From the NCBI RefSeq assembly GCF_028473645.1, contig NZ_CP097269.1, positions 1,692,001 through 1,756,000 on the forward strand: 64,000 nucleotides of DNA, written 5' to 3'. The notes under the pieces are model-generated. The model worked only from the letters and a program-made list of their open reading frames with translations. It did no database searches and had not been told where the DNA came from. The stretch is from Acidovorax sp. GBBC 1281. GTDB lineage: Bacteria; Pseudomonadota; Gammaproteobacteria; Burkholderiales; Burkholderiaceae_C. A program made the position numbers and the translations under genes. Positions 34,699 to 44,027 of the stretch are shown piece by piece (position 1 is the first letter of the stretch; each line of letters begins with the position of its first letter).

Positions 34699-35850
34699 AT
34701 GAGCACACAAGGAAGCAGACGTGCCGCGCTGCTGGCGATCGCGGCGCTGGCCGCCACGTTGGGGGCAGGGTGCAGCAAGGTGCCGGACACCATAAAGATC
34801 GGCGTGGCCCAGCCGCTGTCGGGTCCGCAAGGCGAGGTGGGGCAGGACATGCTCAACGGCGTGACGCTGGCGGTGCAGGAGCTCAACAAGTCCGGCTTCA
34901 CGGTCGATGGCAAGACCGTCACCCTGGAAGTGGTCGCGCAGGACGACCGGGCCGACGCCGACTCCGGCAAGAAAGCCGCGCAGCAGCTGGTGGAGTCCGG
35001 CGTGGTGGCGGTCATCGGCAACCTCAATTCGGGCGTCAGCATCGCGGCGGCGCCCATCTATGCCGAAAAGGGCATCGCGCAGCTGGCCATCTCCACCAAC
35101 CCGCGCTTCACCGAACTGGGCCTGCAGACCACCTTGCGCCTGGTGGCCAATGACAACCTGCAGGCCCGCGCCATGGGCTCGTTCGCGGCCACGCAGCTCA
35201 GCACCGCCAGCTACGCAGTGCTGGACGACGGCACGCCCTACGGCAAGGACCTGGCCGATGGCGCGGCCAAGCAGCTGGCGACGGAGAAGAAGGAGGTCAC
35301 CGTGCGCCAGTCGTTCGACGACAAGACCACGGATTTCGACGAGGTGGCCCGCCGCATCCAGACGGCGAAGGTGGGCGTGATCGTCACCACGCTCAACGAC
35401 TTCCAGGTGCTGGCGCTGCTGCAGGCGCTGCAGAAGATCAACTACACCCAGCTGTCCGTGCTGGGCAGCGACACCATCAAGACCGCCGACATGGTCAAGG
35501 GCATGGGGATGGTCACGGCCATCTATGCCACCTCGCCCGTGCTGGAGGTGCGCGAGTTCATCACCGGCCGCCAGTTCCTGGACCGCTACAACACCGCGTT
35601 CAAGAAGCCGCCCGCCTACGGCGGCCACTACAGCTACGACGCCACCTACGTGCTGTCGGCCGCCATCAAGCAGGCCAAGTCCGCCGATCCGAAGGAGATC
35701 ACCAAGGCCCTGCGCGCCATCAACGGCTACGCGCCCGTCACCGGCACGATGACCTGGGACGACAAGGGCGAACAGCGCTACGGCGCCGTGGGCGTGTACA
35801 GCCTGCGCGCCGGCAACTGGGAACTGCGCATGCGCTCCGACCGCTGGTGA
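34699..35850 (+). CDS. ABC transporter substrate-binding lipoprotein, branched-chain amino acid type
   Basis: 383 residues of the LivJ/LivK-like periplasmic-binding type I fold. The lipobox is TLGAGC near residue 25. Features: [47 protein letters not shown], a hinge region with [18 protein letters not shown], and a C-terminal [20 protein letters not shown] lies upstream of ATG 34699, and a 6-bp stem-loop AAGACC-CTTC-GGTCTT (34634-34649) lies in the leader. No permease or ATPase genes are adjacent, so it is an orphan receptor; the ligand is unknown. Confidence 0.9.
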   Translation: MSTQGSRRAALLAIAALAATLGAGCSKVPDTIKIGVAQPLSGPQGEVGQDMLNGVTLAVQELNKSGFTVDGKTVTLEVVAQDDRADADSGKKAAQQLVESGVVAVIGNLNSGVSIAAAPIYAEKGIAQLAISTNPRFTELGLQTTLRLVANDNLQARAMGSFAATQLSTASYAVLDDGTPYGKDLADGAAKQLATEKKEVTVRQSFDDKTTDFDEVARRIQTAKVGVIVTTLNDFQVLALLQALQKINYTQLSVLGSDTIKTADMVKGMGMVTAIYATSPVLEVREFITGRQFLDRYNTAFKKPPAYGGHYSYDATYVLSAAIKQAKSADPKEITKALRAINGYAPVTGTMTWDDKGEQRYGAVGVYSLRAGNWELRMRSDRW

Positions 35851-35941
35851 GCGGACCGCCGCCCGGCGCCACCATGGCGTCCGGGGCCTCGCCAGTCCAC
35901 GGGGAGGGGAGGGGCAGGCCCCAGGTCCTACACTCGGGCGC

Positions 35942-36982
35942 ATGAGTCTGTTGATCCTCGGAATCGAATCCTCCTGCGACGAAACCGGTGTGGCGCTGGT
36001 GCAGTCGCCCACCGGCGACGGCGTGCCCACGCTGCTCGCCCATGCCCTGCACAGCCAGATCGAAATGCACCAGGCCTATGGTGGCGTGGTGCCCGAGCTG
36101 GCCAGCCGCGACCACATCCGCCGCGTGCTGCCCCTGACCGAAACCGTGCTCGCCGAATCCGGCCGGCGCCTGGCCGACGTGGATGTGGTGGCCTACACGC
36201 GCGGCCCGGGACTGGCCGGCGCGCTGCTCGTGGGCGCCGGCGTGGCCTGCGCCCTGGGCGCTGCACTCGACAAGCCCGTGCTGGGCGTGCATCACCTCGA
36301 AGGGCACCTGCTGTCGCCGTTCCTCAGCGCGGACCCGCCGGAATTTCCCTTCATCGCGCTGCTGGTCTCGGGCGGCCACACGCAGCTGATGCGCGTGGAC
36401 GGCGTGGGCCGCTACGAAATGCTGGGCGAGACCATCGACGACGCCGCCGGCGAGGCCTTCGACAAATCCGCCAAGCTGATGGGCCTGGGCTACCCCGGCG
36501 GGCCCGCGCTGTCGCGGCTGGCCGAGCAGGGCGACCCGGCCGCCTTCAAGCTGCCGCGCCCGCTGCTGCACAGCGGCAATCTCGATTTCTCGTTCGCCGG
36601 CCTCAAGACCGCCGTGCTCACCCAGGCCAAGAAGCTGGGCGACGACCTCGAAGCGCGCAAGGCCGACCTGGCCGCCAGCACGCAGGCCGCCATCGTGGAC
36701 GTGCTGGTGCGCAAGACCGCCACGGCGCTGCAGCAGACCGGGTTGCGCCGCGTGGTGGTGGCGGGCGGCGTGGGCGCCAACCGGCACCTGCGCGAGCAGC
36801 TCAACGCCATCTGCGCCCGCACCCAGGTGCGCGTGCACTACCCCGAGCTGCACCTGTGCACCGACAACGGCGCCATGATCGCCATGGCCGCCGCCATGCG
36901 CCTGCAGGCCGGCCGCCAGCAGGCCAACCGCGACTACGCCTTCGACGTCAAGCCGCGCTGGCCGCTCGATACGCTGCAATAA
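35942..36982 (+). CDS. tsaD: tRNA threonylcarbamoyladenosine transferase TsaD
   Basis: 346 residues; transfers threonylcarbamoyl to A37 of ANN-decoding tRNAs with TsaB and TsaE. ASKHA fold with [15 protein letters not shown], metal-binding [50 protein letters not shown] and [11 protein letters not shown]. The length is normal. It is a stand-alone housekeeping gene. Confidence 0.97.
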   Translation: MSLLILGIESSCDETGVALVQSPTGDGVPTLLAHALHSQIEMHQAYGGVVPELASRDHIRRVLPLTETVLAESGRRLADVDVVAYTRGPGLAGALLVGAGVACALGAALDKPVLGVHHLEGHLLSPFLSADPPEFPFIALLVSGGHTQLMRVDGVGRYEMLGETIDDAAGEAFDKSAKLMGLGYPGGPALSRLAEQGDPAAFKLPRPLLHSGNLDFSFAGLKTAVLTQAKKLGDDLEARKADLAASTQAAIVDVLVRKTATALQQTGLRRVVVAGGVGANRHLREQLNAICARTQVRVHYPELHLCTDNGAMIAMAAAMRLQAGRQQANRDYAFDVKPRWPLDTLQ

Positions 36983-37158
36983 GGAGCGGCGGCCGAAACT
37001 GGCGGCCAGACCGCAGAGCAACCGCTGGCAGACGATGGCGCCGGCGAACTGACGCATTGCCAGCTAGATGCACCGTTGTCGCTCGAAGCGGCTGCGCCGC
37101 TGGCCGCAGCCCGCGAGCAGGCGCGGGGACGCTCTGCCACCGGGCGAGCGAACCCCGG

Positions 37159-37584
37159 CTACGGCTTCACCGTCACCAGCACGGCGATGGCCGCTGAAAG
37201 CGCGGCGACTGCCGTGGGCCCGTGTCGAAACAGCGACGGCTGGGGCCCGGTGTCGCTTTGCAGGCGCCGGCGAAGCGTTGCCGACAGCACCCCGTGAATC
37301 GCTGAAAGGGCGATGACCAGCGCCATCTTGCCGAAGAGCCAGGCTTGTCCGATCCAGCCACCCCCTGCCGCGAGGCCGAGGCCCAGCACCCACACCAGCG
37401 CCATGGACGGCGTGGTGACGCGCCGGTCCCATTGAAGCACCGCCATACCCAGGCGCTTTTCATGCGGCAGAAGCACGCTGCCGGCCGCTGGCCATCGCGA
37501 TGCCACCACGGAAAGTAGCAGCAGGCCTCCCACGAAGATGAGGGCCGCGCCGACGTGCAGGCCTTTGATCCACAGGTACGTCAT
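37159..37584 (-). CDS. Small integral membrane protein, CopD-like
   Basis: 141 residues, four predicted membrane helices. The start MTYLWIKGLHVGAALIFVGG has the conserved early histidine of CopD/HemJ-like proteins, then GWIGQAWLFGKMALVIALSAIHGVLSATLRRRL. Function unknown; copper or heme handling is only family-level inference. The ATG overlaps the stop of the preceding DUF3817-like gene (ATGA), so the pair is coupled. Confidence 0.8.
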   Translation of the reverse strand: MTYLWIKGLHVGAALIFVGGLLLLSVVASRWPAAGSVLLPHEKRLGMAVLQWDRRVTTPSMALVWVLGLGLAAGGGWIGQAWLFGKMALVIALSAIHGVLSATLRRRLQSDTGPQPSLFRHGPTAVAALSAAIAVLVTVKP

Positions 37585-37907
37585 CGAAGAACCCACCGGC
37601 TGTAAAGCCCTCCAAAGGGCAGGCAGGCAGCGAGCATCAGCTTCCCCGCGGCCTGCTTTGAAAGGCCTCCGCCTGCCACTGTTCGCACCACCGCCCATCC
37701 CAGCGCCAGGAACGCCAACCCGTGTATCGGCCCCATCACTGAGACGGCCATTGGAAAGCCCCCCAGGTGCTTCAACGGCACCGCGACAAAAAGCAGTGCC
37801 AACAACGTTGTCGCTTCCAGGACGCACCAGGTGCGCAGCGCTGCGAAACCGTGAGCGGGCCCATCCGGGCGGGCAGAAGAGCCAGGGGCTGGATCGTGAT
37901 GCGTCAT
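37581..37907 (-). CDS. DUF3817-like membrane protein
   Basis: 108 residues with three hydrophobic helices: LRTWCVLEATTLLALLFVAVPLKHLGG, VMGPIHGLAFLALGWAVV, and GKLMLAACLPFGGLYSRWVL. The E-T-x(2)-L-L and GxxHG patterns fit DUF3817, whose function is unknown. It is the first gene of a two-gene unit, divergent from a GlxA-type regulator. Confidence 0.8.
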   Translation of the reverse strand: MTHHDPAPGSSARPDGPAHGFAALRTWCVLEATTLLALLFVAVPLKHLGGFPMAVSVMGPIHGLAFLALGWAVVRTVAGGGLSKQAAGKLMLAACLPFGGLYSRWVLR

Positions 37908-38021
37908 TGCCCCATTCTTGCTGGAACCCCTACACTGGGACAGTGGCAAGAATGCCAGTATTCGATGGTTTTGAGACAGCGCCCCCGGATTGCGCTGCAC
38001 GGCTCTGGTGCCCCCTCCCGC

Positions 38022-39005
38022 ATGACCTCAACGAGACCTCCGCTTCAAAGACCCCATCGCATTGCATGTCTCGCGCTTCCGGGCGTCTTGTCGTTCGATC
38101 TGGCGACCGCCTGCGAGTCCTTTCGATTTGCGACGAATGCTTCTGGCGCGCCCTGCTACCAGATCGCGGTATGCGCGGAGCAGCAGGAACTCGATGCAGG
38201 CCCCTTCGCCATACGCATCAGGCACGGCCTGGAACCGCTCGAGACGGCTGACACCATCATCGTGCCGGGCATCCTGCTGCCTTCGCCACCCCTGTCTCTT
38301 GCCGCCTCGCAAGCGCTGCGCCGGGCGTCCCAGAGAGGCGCTCGCATCGCTTCCATCTGCTCCGGCGCCTTCGTTCTCGCGGAAGCGGGTTTGCTGGATG
38401 GGCTGCGGGCGACCACCCATTGGGTGGCCGCACCGGCACTGGCCCACCGGTATCCCGCGATCGACGTCGATCCGTCGGTGCTGTTCGTCGACAACGGACA
38501 GATACTCACCTCTGCAGGGGCCGCTGCGGGCCTGGACCTCTGTCTGCACATGATCCGTGCAGACTTTGGCGCCGCCGTCGCTGCGCACGTGGCTCGGCTG
38601 TCCGTGGTGCCGTTGCAGCGCGAAGGGGGGCAAGCGCAGTTCATTCCACCGCCGGCACAGGCCACCGACAAAAGCCTGCAGCCCCTGGTCCGTTGGGCCC
38701 TGGCAAACCTTCATCGGCCAATGACCCTCACGTCCCTGGCCCAGCAGGCGTGCAGCAGCACCCGGACGCTGCACAGGCGGTTCAGTGAGCAGTTCGGAGA
38801 GTCGCCCGCGCAGTGGCTGTCCCGGATGCGCGTGCAGAGGGCGCAAGAACTGCTGGAACGCAGCCGTCTCTCGGTGGAGCAAATTGTCAGCCAGGTGGGC
38901 CTGGGTTCTGCCGCGAACTTCAGGCTGCAGTTCCAGCGGATCGTCGGCGTGAGTCCAAGCCACTACCGCAAGAGTTTCGGCCGGCGCATCGGTACGGGCG
39001 ATTAG
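38022..39005 (+). CDS. GlxA/AraC-family transcriptional regulator (DJ-1/PfpI-like domain plus AraC HTH)
   Basis: 327 residues. The N-terminal DJ-1/PfpI-like domain has CLALPGVLSFDLATACESF and RIASICSGAFVLAEAGLLDG with the nucleophile-elbow cysteine, followed by THWVAA. The C-terminal AraC domain has MTLTSLAQQACSSTRTLHRR then FSEQFGESPAQWLSRMRVQ and QIVSQVGLGSAANFRLQFQR. ATG 38022 is used; 37965 is an alternative. It is divergent from the DUF3817/CopD pair, which it may control. Confidence 0.9.
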   Translation: MTSTRPPLQRPHRIACLALPGVLSFDLATACESFRFATNASGAPCYQIAVCAEQQELDAGPFAIRIRHGLEPLETADTIIVPGILLPSPPLSLAASQALRRASQRGARIASICSGAFVLAEAGLLDGLRATTHWVAAPALAHRYPAIDVDPSVLFVDNGQILTSAGAAAGLDLCLHMIRADFGAAVAAHVARLSVVPLQREGGQAQFIPPPAQATDKSLQPLVRWALANLHRPMTLTSLAQQACSSTRTLHRRFSEQFGESPAQWLSRMRVQRAQELLERSRLSVEQIVSQVGLGSAANFRLQFQRIVGVSPSHYRKSFGRRIGTGD

Positions 39006-39072
39006 CCCGTTCGCAGCCCGCTCAGCCGTGAAGCATCGGTTTTTTCGTGGAGACGCGGGGGGGGGGGGCACG

Positions 39073-39105
39073 AAAAAGCGCCCTGGCGTTTCGGCCAGGG
39101 CGCTT
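39073..39105 (-). terminator. Strong intrinsic terminator after hsp20
   Basis: On the minus strand AAGCGCCCTGGC-CGAAAC-GCCAGGGCGCTT is a 12-bp stem followed by TTT, 30 bp after the Hsp20 stop. A 12-base G tract (39057-39068) lies just beyond. Confidence 0.85.
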
Positions 39106-39134
39106 CGCGTTCTGCCTGCCTCGGCGGGCCGGCG

Positions 39135-39512
39135 TCAGGCGATGGTCAATTGCGTGGCGCGGCTTTCCGGCACCACCTTGCCCAGCACCAGCGTCAGCAC
39201 GCCGTTTTCGAGCTTGGCCGAACTCGCGGCGACGTCGATGTCCGCGGGCAGTTCCCAGGCGCGCTGCACCTGGCGCGGCGCACCCTCCACGCTGGCCAGG
39301 CGCACCTGGTTGCCGTCGATGGTCAGTTGCAACTGGTCGCGTGAGAGACCTGGCAGATCCATCTGCAGGGTCACGGTCTTTTCGTCCTGCTGCACGGTGT
39401 AGCCGGCAGCCGCCGGGGCCGACAGGGTATGGTTCAAAAAGCGCTGCAGGGCCACGTCGGCGGAGCGGGGGGCGTTGAAAGCGGCGCGGCGGATCACGGG
39501 GGCGAAAATCAT
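39135..39512 (-). CDS. Small heat-shock protein, Hsp20/alpha-crystallin family
   Basis: 125 residues; an ATP-independent holdase. The alpha-crystallin domain begins at YTVQQDEKTVTLQMDLPGLS, continues with QLQLTIDGNQVRLAS, and ends in the conserved LENGVLTLVLGKV (usually ANGVLTV). The N-terminal arm is short and there is no C-terminal IxI motif, unlike most oligomeric members. AGGAG lies upstream of the start at 39512. A sigma-32-like promoter is at 39574-39603. Confidence 0.9.
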   Translation of the reverse strand: MIFAPVIRRAAFNAPRSADVALQRFLNHTLSAPAAAGYTVQQDEKTVTLQMDLPGLSRDQLQLTIDGNQVRLASVEGAPRQVQRAWELPADIDVAASSAKLENGVLTLVLGKVVPESRATQLTIA

Positions 39513-39573
39513 GGAAAAACTCCTGGAAAAAACAGTGTCTTCGCGGCTCCCGGGTCGTTCGCCGCATGGTCCA

Positions 39574-39603
39574 CAAATGTGTGTGGCGCGCTGCATTTCA
39601 AGG
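39574..39603 (-). promoter_or_regulatory. Heat-shock (sigma-32-like) promoter for hsp20
   Basis: Minus strand CCTTGAAA (39603-39596), 14 bases, then CACATTTG (39581-39574): close to CTTGAAA-N13/15-CCCCATNT. It lies 62 bp upstream of the hsp20 start. The rest of the 314-bp gap 39513-39826 shows no gene. Confidence 0.6.
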
Positions 39604-39826
39604 GCTTTTTGATCACGCGAATCGGCGCTGCACGCGCATGGAATCGGCCTGGGGATGCCTGCCGTTTTTACAAGGGGCCGCCGCGCACGGGTTGCGCTGC
39701 CGGAACCCGCGCGGCGCTGGCGCATCCCATGTGCAGCCGCCCCCGCGCCGGTTGCGCGGGGTTACATCCCTTTGTCCGGACGCGTCTTTCGCAGCCTTCA
39801 CAATGCACGCTGATCAGGGAATCGCC

Positions 39827-40669
39827 ATGCCTACTCTTCGTCCATCACCTTCAAGCCCCATGCCTTCGCGCCATTCCCGCACCGTCCGGGTGCTCGCGCT
39901 GTCCGCCGCGCTCGTCGCCACCCTGGCCGGTTGCGCTTCCAGCTCGGTCCCCGGCCTGGACCGCACGCCGCGCTTCGACCCGGACGACTTCGACAGCGCC
40001 AGCATGCACACCCGCCACATCAATGCACCGCAGGCGCGCGTGTGCGAAGGCGCCCGCCGCGCCCTCCTGAGCCAGGGCTACCTGGTGAGCACCGCCAGCG
40101 CCGAAGTGGTGGCCGGGCGCAAGTACTTCCAGCCGTCCAGCGACATCCATTACGAGGTCGAGATGCGCGTCGTCTGCGCCACCGAGGGCGGTGACAAGAC
40201 CCGCACCGCCGCCTTCGCCAGCGCCCTGCAGGACCGCTACGTCATCAAGAAGATCAACAACTCCGCCTCGCTCGGCGTGGGCGCGCTGGGCTCGGTGTCG
40301 CTGCCGTTTTCCGCCAGCGACGACACGCTCGTGAAGGTGGGCAGCGAAACCGTGACCGACCCGCGCTTCTACGACCGCTTCTTCCAGCTGTTCGACCGCT
40401 TCGTGCCCGCCGCGCGCGAGCAGGTGGGGCAGGCATCGCCCGCCGTGCCGCCCACCGTCGCCAACGAAACCGCGAAGAAGGAGGCCCGCGAATCCGGCGA
40501 GGTGCACGAGATCCTGCCCATGCCCGTCACCATCCCCACGCCGGTTCCCCGCCAGCCGGCCGTCACCGGCTTTCCGATGCCGCCCGCCGCGAACGCGGGG
40601 GTGGAAACGCCAGCGGCCGAACCGGCTGCGGCGCCCGCTTCGGCACCGGCCTCCACGCCGGCGAACTGA
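39827..40669 (+). CDS. DUF2242-family lipoprotein
   Basis: 280 residues. The lipobox ATLAGC is near residue 32. The DUF2242 core has CEGARRALLSQGYLVSTASAE, RKYFQPSSDIHYEVEMRVVC and KINNSASLGVGALGSVSLP. The last 80 residues are low-complexity Pro/Ala (EPAAAPASAPASTPAN), likely disordered. Function unknown. ATG 39827 follows AGGGA; a second Met 18 residues later would still give a signal sequence. Confidence 0.85.
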   Translation: MPTLRPSPSSPMPSRHSRTVRVLALSAALVATLAGCASSSVPGLDRTPRFDPDDFDSASMHTRHINAPQARVCEGARRALLSQGYLVSTASAEVVAGRKYFQPSSDIHYEVEMRVVCATEGGDKTRTAAFASALQDRYVIKKINNSASLGVGALGSVSLPFSASDDTLVKVGSETVTDPRFYDRFFQLFDRFVPAAREQVGQASPAVPPTVANETAKKEARESGEVHEILPMPVTIPTPVPRQPAVTGFPMPPAANAGVETPAAEPAAAPASAPASTPAN

Positions 40670-40888
40670 ACGCCGGCACCGCCGGGAGCGCGGTGCCTGC
40701 CACGCGATGCCAACGGGGCCCCGTGCGATGCCGTTTCGCGGGCCGGGCCGGGCGGGCGGCCTGAAGGACGGGCGGCGGTGATCGCGCAGCGCCGGGCGCC
40801 ATCCGCGCCCGGCCGCTCCGATACACTGCGCGCCTTTCCCATCCCGGGCGGCTGCCCTGCCGGCAGCGCGGCCCACAGGACCGCTCGC

Positions 40889-42259
40889 ATGACCCATTCC
40901 TTCCCGCTCGCCGCGCGCCGCGCGCGCGCCCTGGCCGTGGCCGCCGCCACGCTCGCTCCCCTGGCTTTCATCGCGGCCAGCACCGCGCAGGCCGCCCCGG
41001 CCGCCGCTGCGGCGGCCCAGGCCACGTCCGCCAGCGCACCGCGCAAGGCAGCCGCAGCCACCGGCGCGCCGATCCAGGTCGCGCTCATCGAAAGCATGTC
41101 CGGCCCCTTCGCCAACACCGGCGAGGCGGTGTTCCGCAACGTGCTGTGGGCCACCGAGCGCGTGAACGCGCGCGGTGGCGTGCGCCTGCCCACCGCGGCC
41201 GGCGGTGCCCGGCCCCTGGTGATCGAGCGCTACGACAGCAAGGGCCAGAACGAAGAGGCCCTGTCCGCCCTGCGCGCGGCCATCGACGACGGCGCGCGCG
41301 TCATCCTGCAGGGCAACTCGTCGGCCACCGCCGCGGTCCTGATCGAGGCCATCAACAAGCACAACGAGCGCGAGCCGGGCAAGCGCGTGCTGTTCCTCAA
41401 CTACTCGGCCGTCGATCCCATCCTCACCAACGAAAAGTGCAGTTTCTGGCACTTTCGCTTCGACGCCCACGCCGACATGCGCATGGCCGCGCTCATGGAC
41501 GTGATCCGCGAGGACAAGGCCCTGAAAAGCGTGTACCTCATCGGGCAGGACTACAGCTTCGGCCAGGCCGTGCTGCGCGAGGCCAGGAAGCAGCTGGCTG
41601 CCCAGCGCCCCGACGTCGCCGTGGTGGGCGACGAGCTGCACCCCGTCGGCCGGGTGAAGGACTTCGCCCCCTACGCCGTCAAGATCAAGGCCAGCGGCGC
41701 CCAGGCTGTCGTCACAGGCAACTGGGGCAACGACCTCACCCTGCTCGTCAAGGCCGCGCGCGAGGTCGGCTACGACGGCATGTTCTACACCTTCTACGGC
41801 AACGCCCTGGGCGCGCCCGCCGCGCTCGGCGATGCCGGCGTGGGCAAGGTCGTGGCCGTGGCCGACTGGCTGCCCAACGTGCCGGGCGCGCAGAGCGAGG
41901 CCTTCTACCGCTCCTTCCGCCAGCGCTTTCCGCAGCCCGCCGACGACTACGTGCACATGCGCATGCAGCTCATGGTGGAGACCCTCGCCCAGTCCATCGA
42001 ACGCGCCGGCAGCACCGACGCCACCGCCGTCGCCCGCGCCATGGAAACCGCGAAGGTGCAGCTGAACGGCCAGGCCGGCACCATGCGCGCGGCCGACCAC
42101 CAGTTCCAGCAGCCCCTGGCCGTGGGCGTGATGGACCGGCAGGGCGCGCCCGGCGTGCCGTTCGATGTGGAGGGTTCGGGCTATGGGTTTCGCGTGGTGC
42201 GCCAGATCGCCGCGGAGAAGGCGGAGCAGCCGCAGAGCTGCAAGATGGTGCGGCCGTGA
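40889..42259 (+). CDS. ABC transporter substrate-binding protein, amino-acid/amide type
   Basis: 456 residues of the LivK-like fold. The signal peptide ends near FIAASTAQA, followed by an Ala-rich linker. The mature part shows IQVALIESMSGPFANTGEAV, VIERYDSKGQNEEALSALRA, ILQGNSSATAAVLIEA, KSVYLIGQDYSFGQAVLREA and AQAVVTGNWGNDLTLLVKAA. No permease or ATPase is adjacent and the ligand is unknown. It converges on the phosphatase gene 13 bp beyond its stop. Confidence 0.88.
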   Translation: MTHSFPLAARRARALAVAAATLAPLAFIAASTAQAAPAAAAAAQATSASAPRKAAAATGAPIQVALIESMSGPFANTGEAVFRNVLWATERVNARGGVRLPTAAGGARPLVIERYDSKGQNEEALSALRAAIDDGARVILQGNSSATAAVLIEAINKHNEREPGKRVLFLNYSAVDPILTNEKCSFWHFRFDAHADMRMAALMDVIREDKALKSVYLIGQDYSFGQAVLREARKQLAAQRPDVAVVGDELHPVGRVKDFAPYAVKIKASGAQAVVTGNWGNDLTLLVKAAREVGYDGMFYTFYGNALGAPAALGDAGVGKVVAVADWLPNVPGAQSEAFYRSFRQRFPQPADDYVHMRMQLMVETLAQSIERAGSTDATAVARAMETAKVQLNGQAGTMRAADHQFQQPLAVGVMDRQGAPGVPFDVEGSGYGFRVVRQIAAEKAEQPQSCKMVRP

Positions 42260-42272
42260 TTCCCTGCGGGGA

Positions 42273-42878
42273 TCAGGGCGGCCCGAGGCTGGATCGCGGG
42301 GTTGGGTGGGCCGCTAGCCCTTGATCCGCCGCAGCACCATCGGCGCTCCATCCACACCCCATCCCCCGCCGCAACACCAGCACCTCGCCCGACGCCGGGT
42401 AGATCCCCGTCAACGCCGTGATGTTGACCTGGTGCGTCACCCACACCTCGACCTGACCCGCAGGCACTGCCGCCAGCGCTTTTCGCAGCGCCGCGGTCTG
42501 CGCGCCTTGCGTGTCGCCCCCCTCGAAGAACGAATTCAACGCTTCCCAAGGCTCCATCTGGCCGAAGGCCAGCATGGCGGTGTCCTGGCATCGGCACCAG
42601 GCGCTGGAGCGCACCCGCTGGGGCGCCAGGCCTTGCTGCTTCAGCAGTGCCCCGATGCGCTGGGCCTGCGCGCGCCCTTCGGCGCTGAGGTTGCGTTGCG
42701 TGCTGCATTGGCCCAGGGCGAAGCCGGGTGGATCGCCCGTGCCGGGGTCGGTCTGCGCATGCCGCATCAGCAGCACGGTGCCCGGCTCGGTGGCGGCGTA
42801 GGAGGCGGCGGCGGTGGAGGACAGGGCGCCAGCCAGGCTGGCGGCCGATCCCAGGCGCAGGAATTGACGGCGTTGCAT
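42273..42878 (-). CDS. Exported histidine phosphatase superfamily protein
   Basis: 201 residues. The N-terminus MQRRQFLRLGSAASLAGALS is a twin-arginine-type signal. The catalytic motif is LMRHAQT, followed by LSAEGRAQAQRIGALL, VRSSAWCRCQDTAMLAFG and the second histidine in VWVTHQVNITALTG. It is therefore a phosphoglycerate-mutase-fold periplasmic phosphatase of unknown substrate. ATG 42887 is an alternative start. It is last in the minus-strand run that starts at moxR. Confidence 0.85.
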   Translation of the reverse strand: MQRRQFLRLGSAASLAGALSSTAAASYAATEPGTVLLMRHAQTDPGTGDPPGFALGQCSTQRNLSAEGRAQAQRIGALLKQQGLAPQRVRSSAWCRCQDTAMLAFGQMEPWEALNSFFEGGDTQGAQTAALRKALAAVPAGQVEVWVTHQVNITALTGIYPASGEVLVLRRGMGCGWSADGAAADQGLAAHPTPRSSLGPP

Positions 42879-42937
42879 GCGGTCCATTGTGGGCCCCGAA
42901 GCGGGGAACGCTCGCTTTTTTGTTCCGCCGGGTTTTG

Positions 42938-44020
42938 CTACCGCGCCGCGTTCACCTCGCGCCCCAGCTCGATCACGGCCATGGCGTAATAGCTCGACCA
43001 GTTGTAGCGCGTGACCGCATAGAAGTTCTCGGTGCCCGCGTAGAAGACGGGCGATGCCACGCCGTTCTGCAGTTCCACCAGGGCCAGTGGGCCGCGGTGG
43101 GTGGCGCCGTCGCCCTGCACCAGTGCGCCCAGTTCGGCCATGCGGGCGACGGTGAAGGTGGGCAGGATGTCGGGGGCCAGCAGGTCTTCGAGGCGCAGCC
43201 GCGCCGGGTCGAACTCGACCGCGTAGTGCGTGGGCATGCCGGTGGTCCAGCCGTGGCCCTTGAAGTAGTTGGCGACCGAGCCGATGGCGTCGGCGGGGCT
43301 GTTGAAGAGGTCGATGCGGCCGTCGCCGTCGAAGTCCACCGCGTATCGCGCCCAGCTGGAGGGCATGAACTGGCCCAGGCCCATGGCGCCGGCGTAGCTG
43401 CCGCGCGGCTCCAGCGGGTCGGCGTTGGTGCGCTGCATGAGGCTCAGGAACTGCTCCAGCTCGCCCCGGAAGAACGCCACGCGCTCGGCCGCGCGCGGGT
43501 GGGCCATGGGAAAGTCGAACGACAGGGTGGCCAGCGCGTCGATGACGCGGAAGTTGCCCATCTGCTGGCCGTAGATGGTTTCCACGCCGATGATGCCGAC
43601 GATCATTTCCGCCGGCACGCCGTATTCGCGCTCCGCGCGGGCCAGGGTGTCGGCGTTGTCGTGCCAGAAGCGCACGCCCGCGCGGATGCGCACGGGCTCG
43701 ACGAAGCGGCTGCGGTACACGCGCCAGTTCTTGGGCGTGCCGGCCGGCGGCGGCAGCATGAGGCGCGGCACCTGGCTCAAAAAGCGCGCCTGGCCGATGG
43801 CCTGGCGCACCCATTCGCGGTCCAGGTCGCGGCGCGCGGCGATGTCGTCGGCGAACTGCATGGCGTCCGCGCGCTGGTCGTAGAAGATCGCCGGCTGCGG
43901 GGCCGCGGCCGGGGCCCGGGGCGGGTTTTTCTTGACGGGCTTTTGGGCGATGGCACCCGGGGACAGGAGGGCGGCGGCGATCAGCAGCAGGGCGTGGCGA
44001 AGGAAGGCGAAGGAGGGCAT
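42938..44020 (-). CDS. mltB: Lytic murein transglycosylase B
   Basis: 360 residues; cleaves peptidoglycan glycan strands to 1,6-anhydro ends. The signal peptide ends near PGAIA and has no lipobox, so it is a soluble or loosely attached form. The catalytic Glu is in VGIIGVETIYGQQMGNFRV, with the family SYAGAMGLGQFMPSSWARYAVD and the calcium-loop-like DFDGDGRIDLF. It starts seven bases after the tgpA stop, so the two are co-transcribed. Confidence 0.94.
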   Translation of the reverse strand: MPSFAFLRHALLLIAAALLSPGAIAQKPVKKNPPRAPAAAPQPAIFYDQRADAMQFADDIAARRDLDREWVRQAIGQARFLSQVPRLMLPPPAGTPKNWRVYRSRFVEPVRIRAGVRFWHDNADTLARAEREYGVPAEMIVGIIGVETIYGQQMGNFRVIDALATLSFDFPMAHPRAAERVAFFRGELEQFLSLMQRTNADPLEPRGSYAGAMGLGQFMPSSWARYAVDFDGDGRIDLFNSPADAIGSVANYFKGHGWTTGMPTHYAVEFDPARLRLEDLLAPDILPTFTVARMAELGALVQGDGATHRGPLALVELQNGVASPVFYAGTENFYAVTRYNWSSYYAMAVIELGREVNAAR

Positions 44021-44027
44021 GGGGCGG

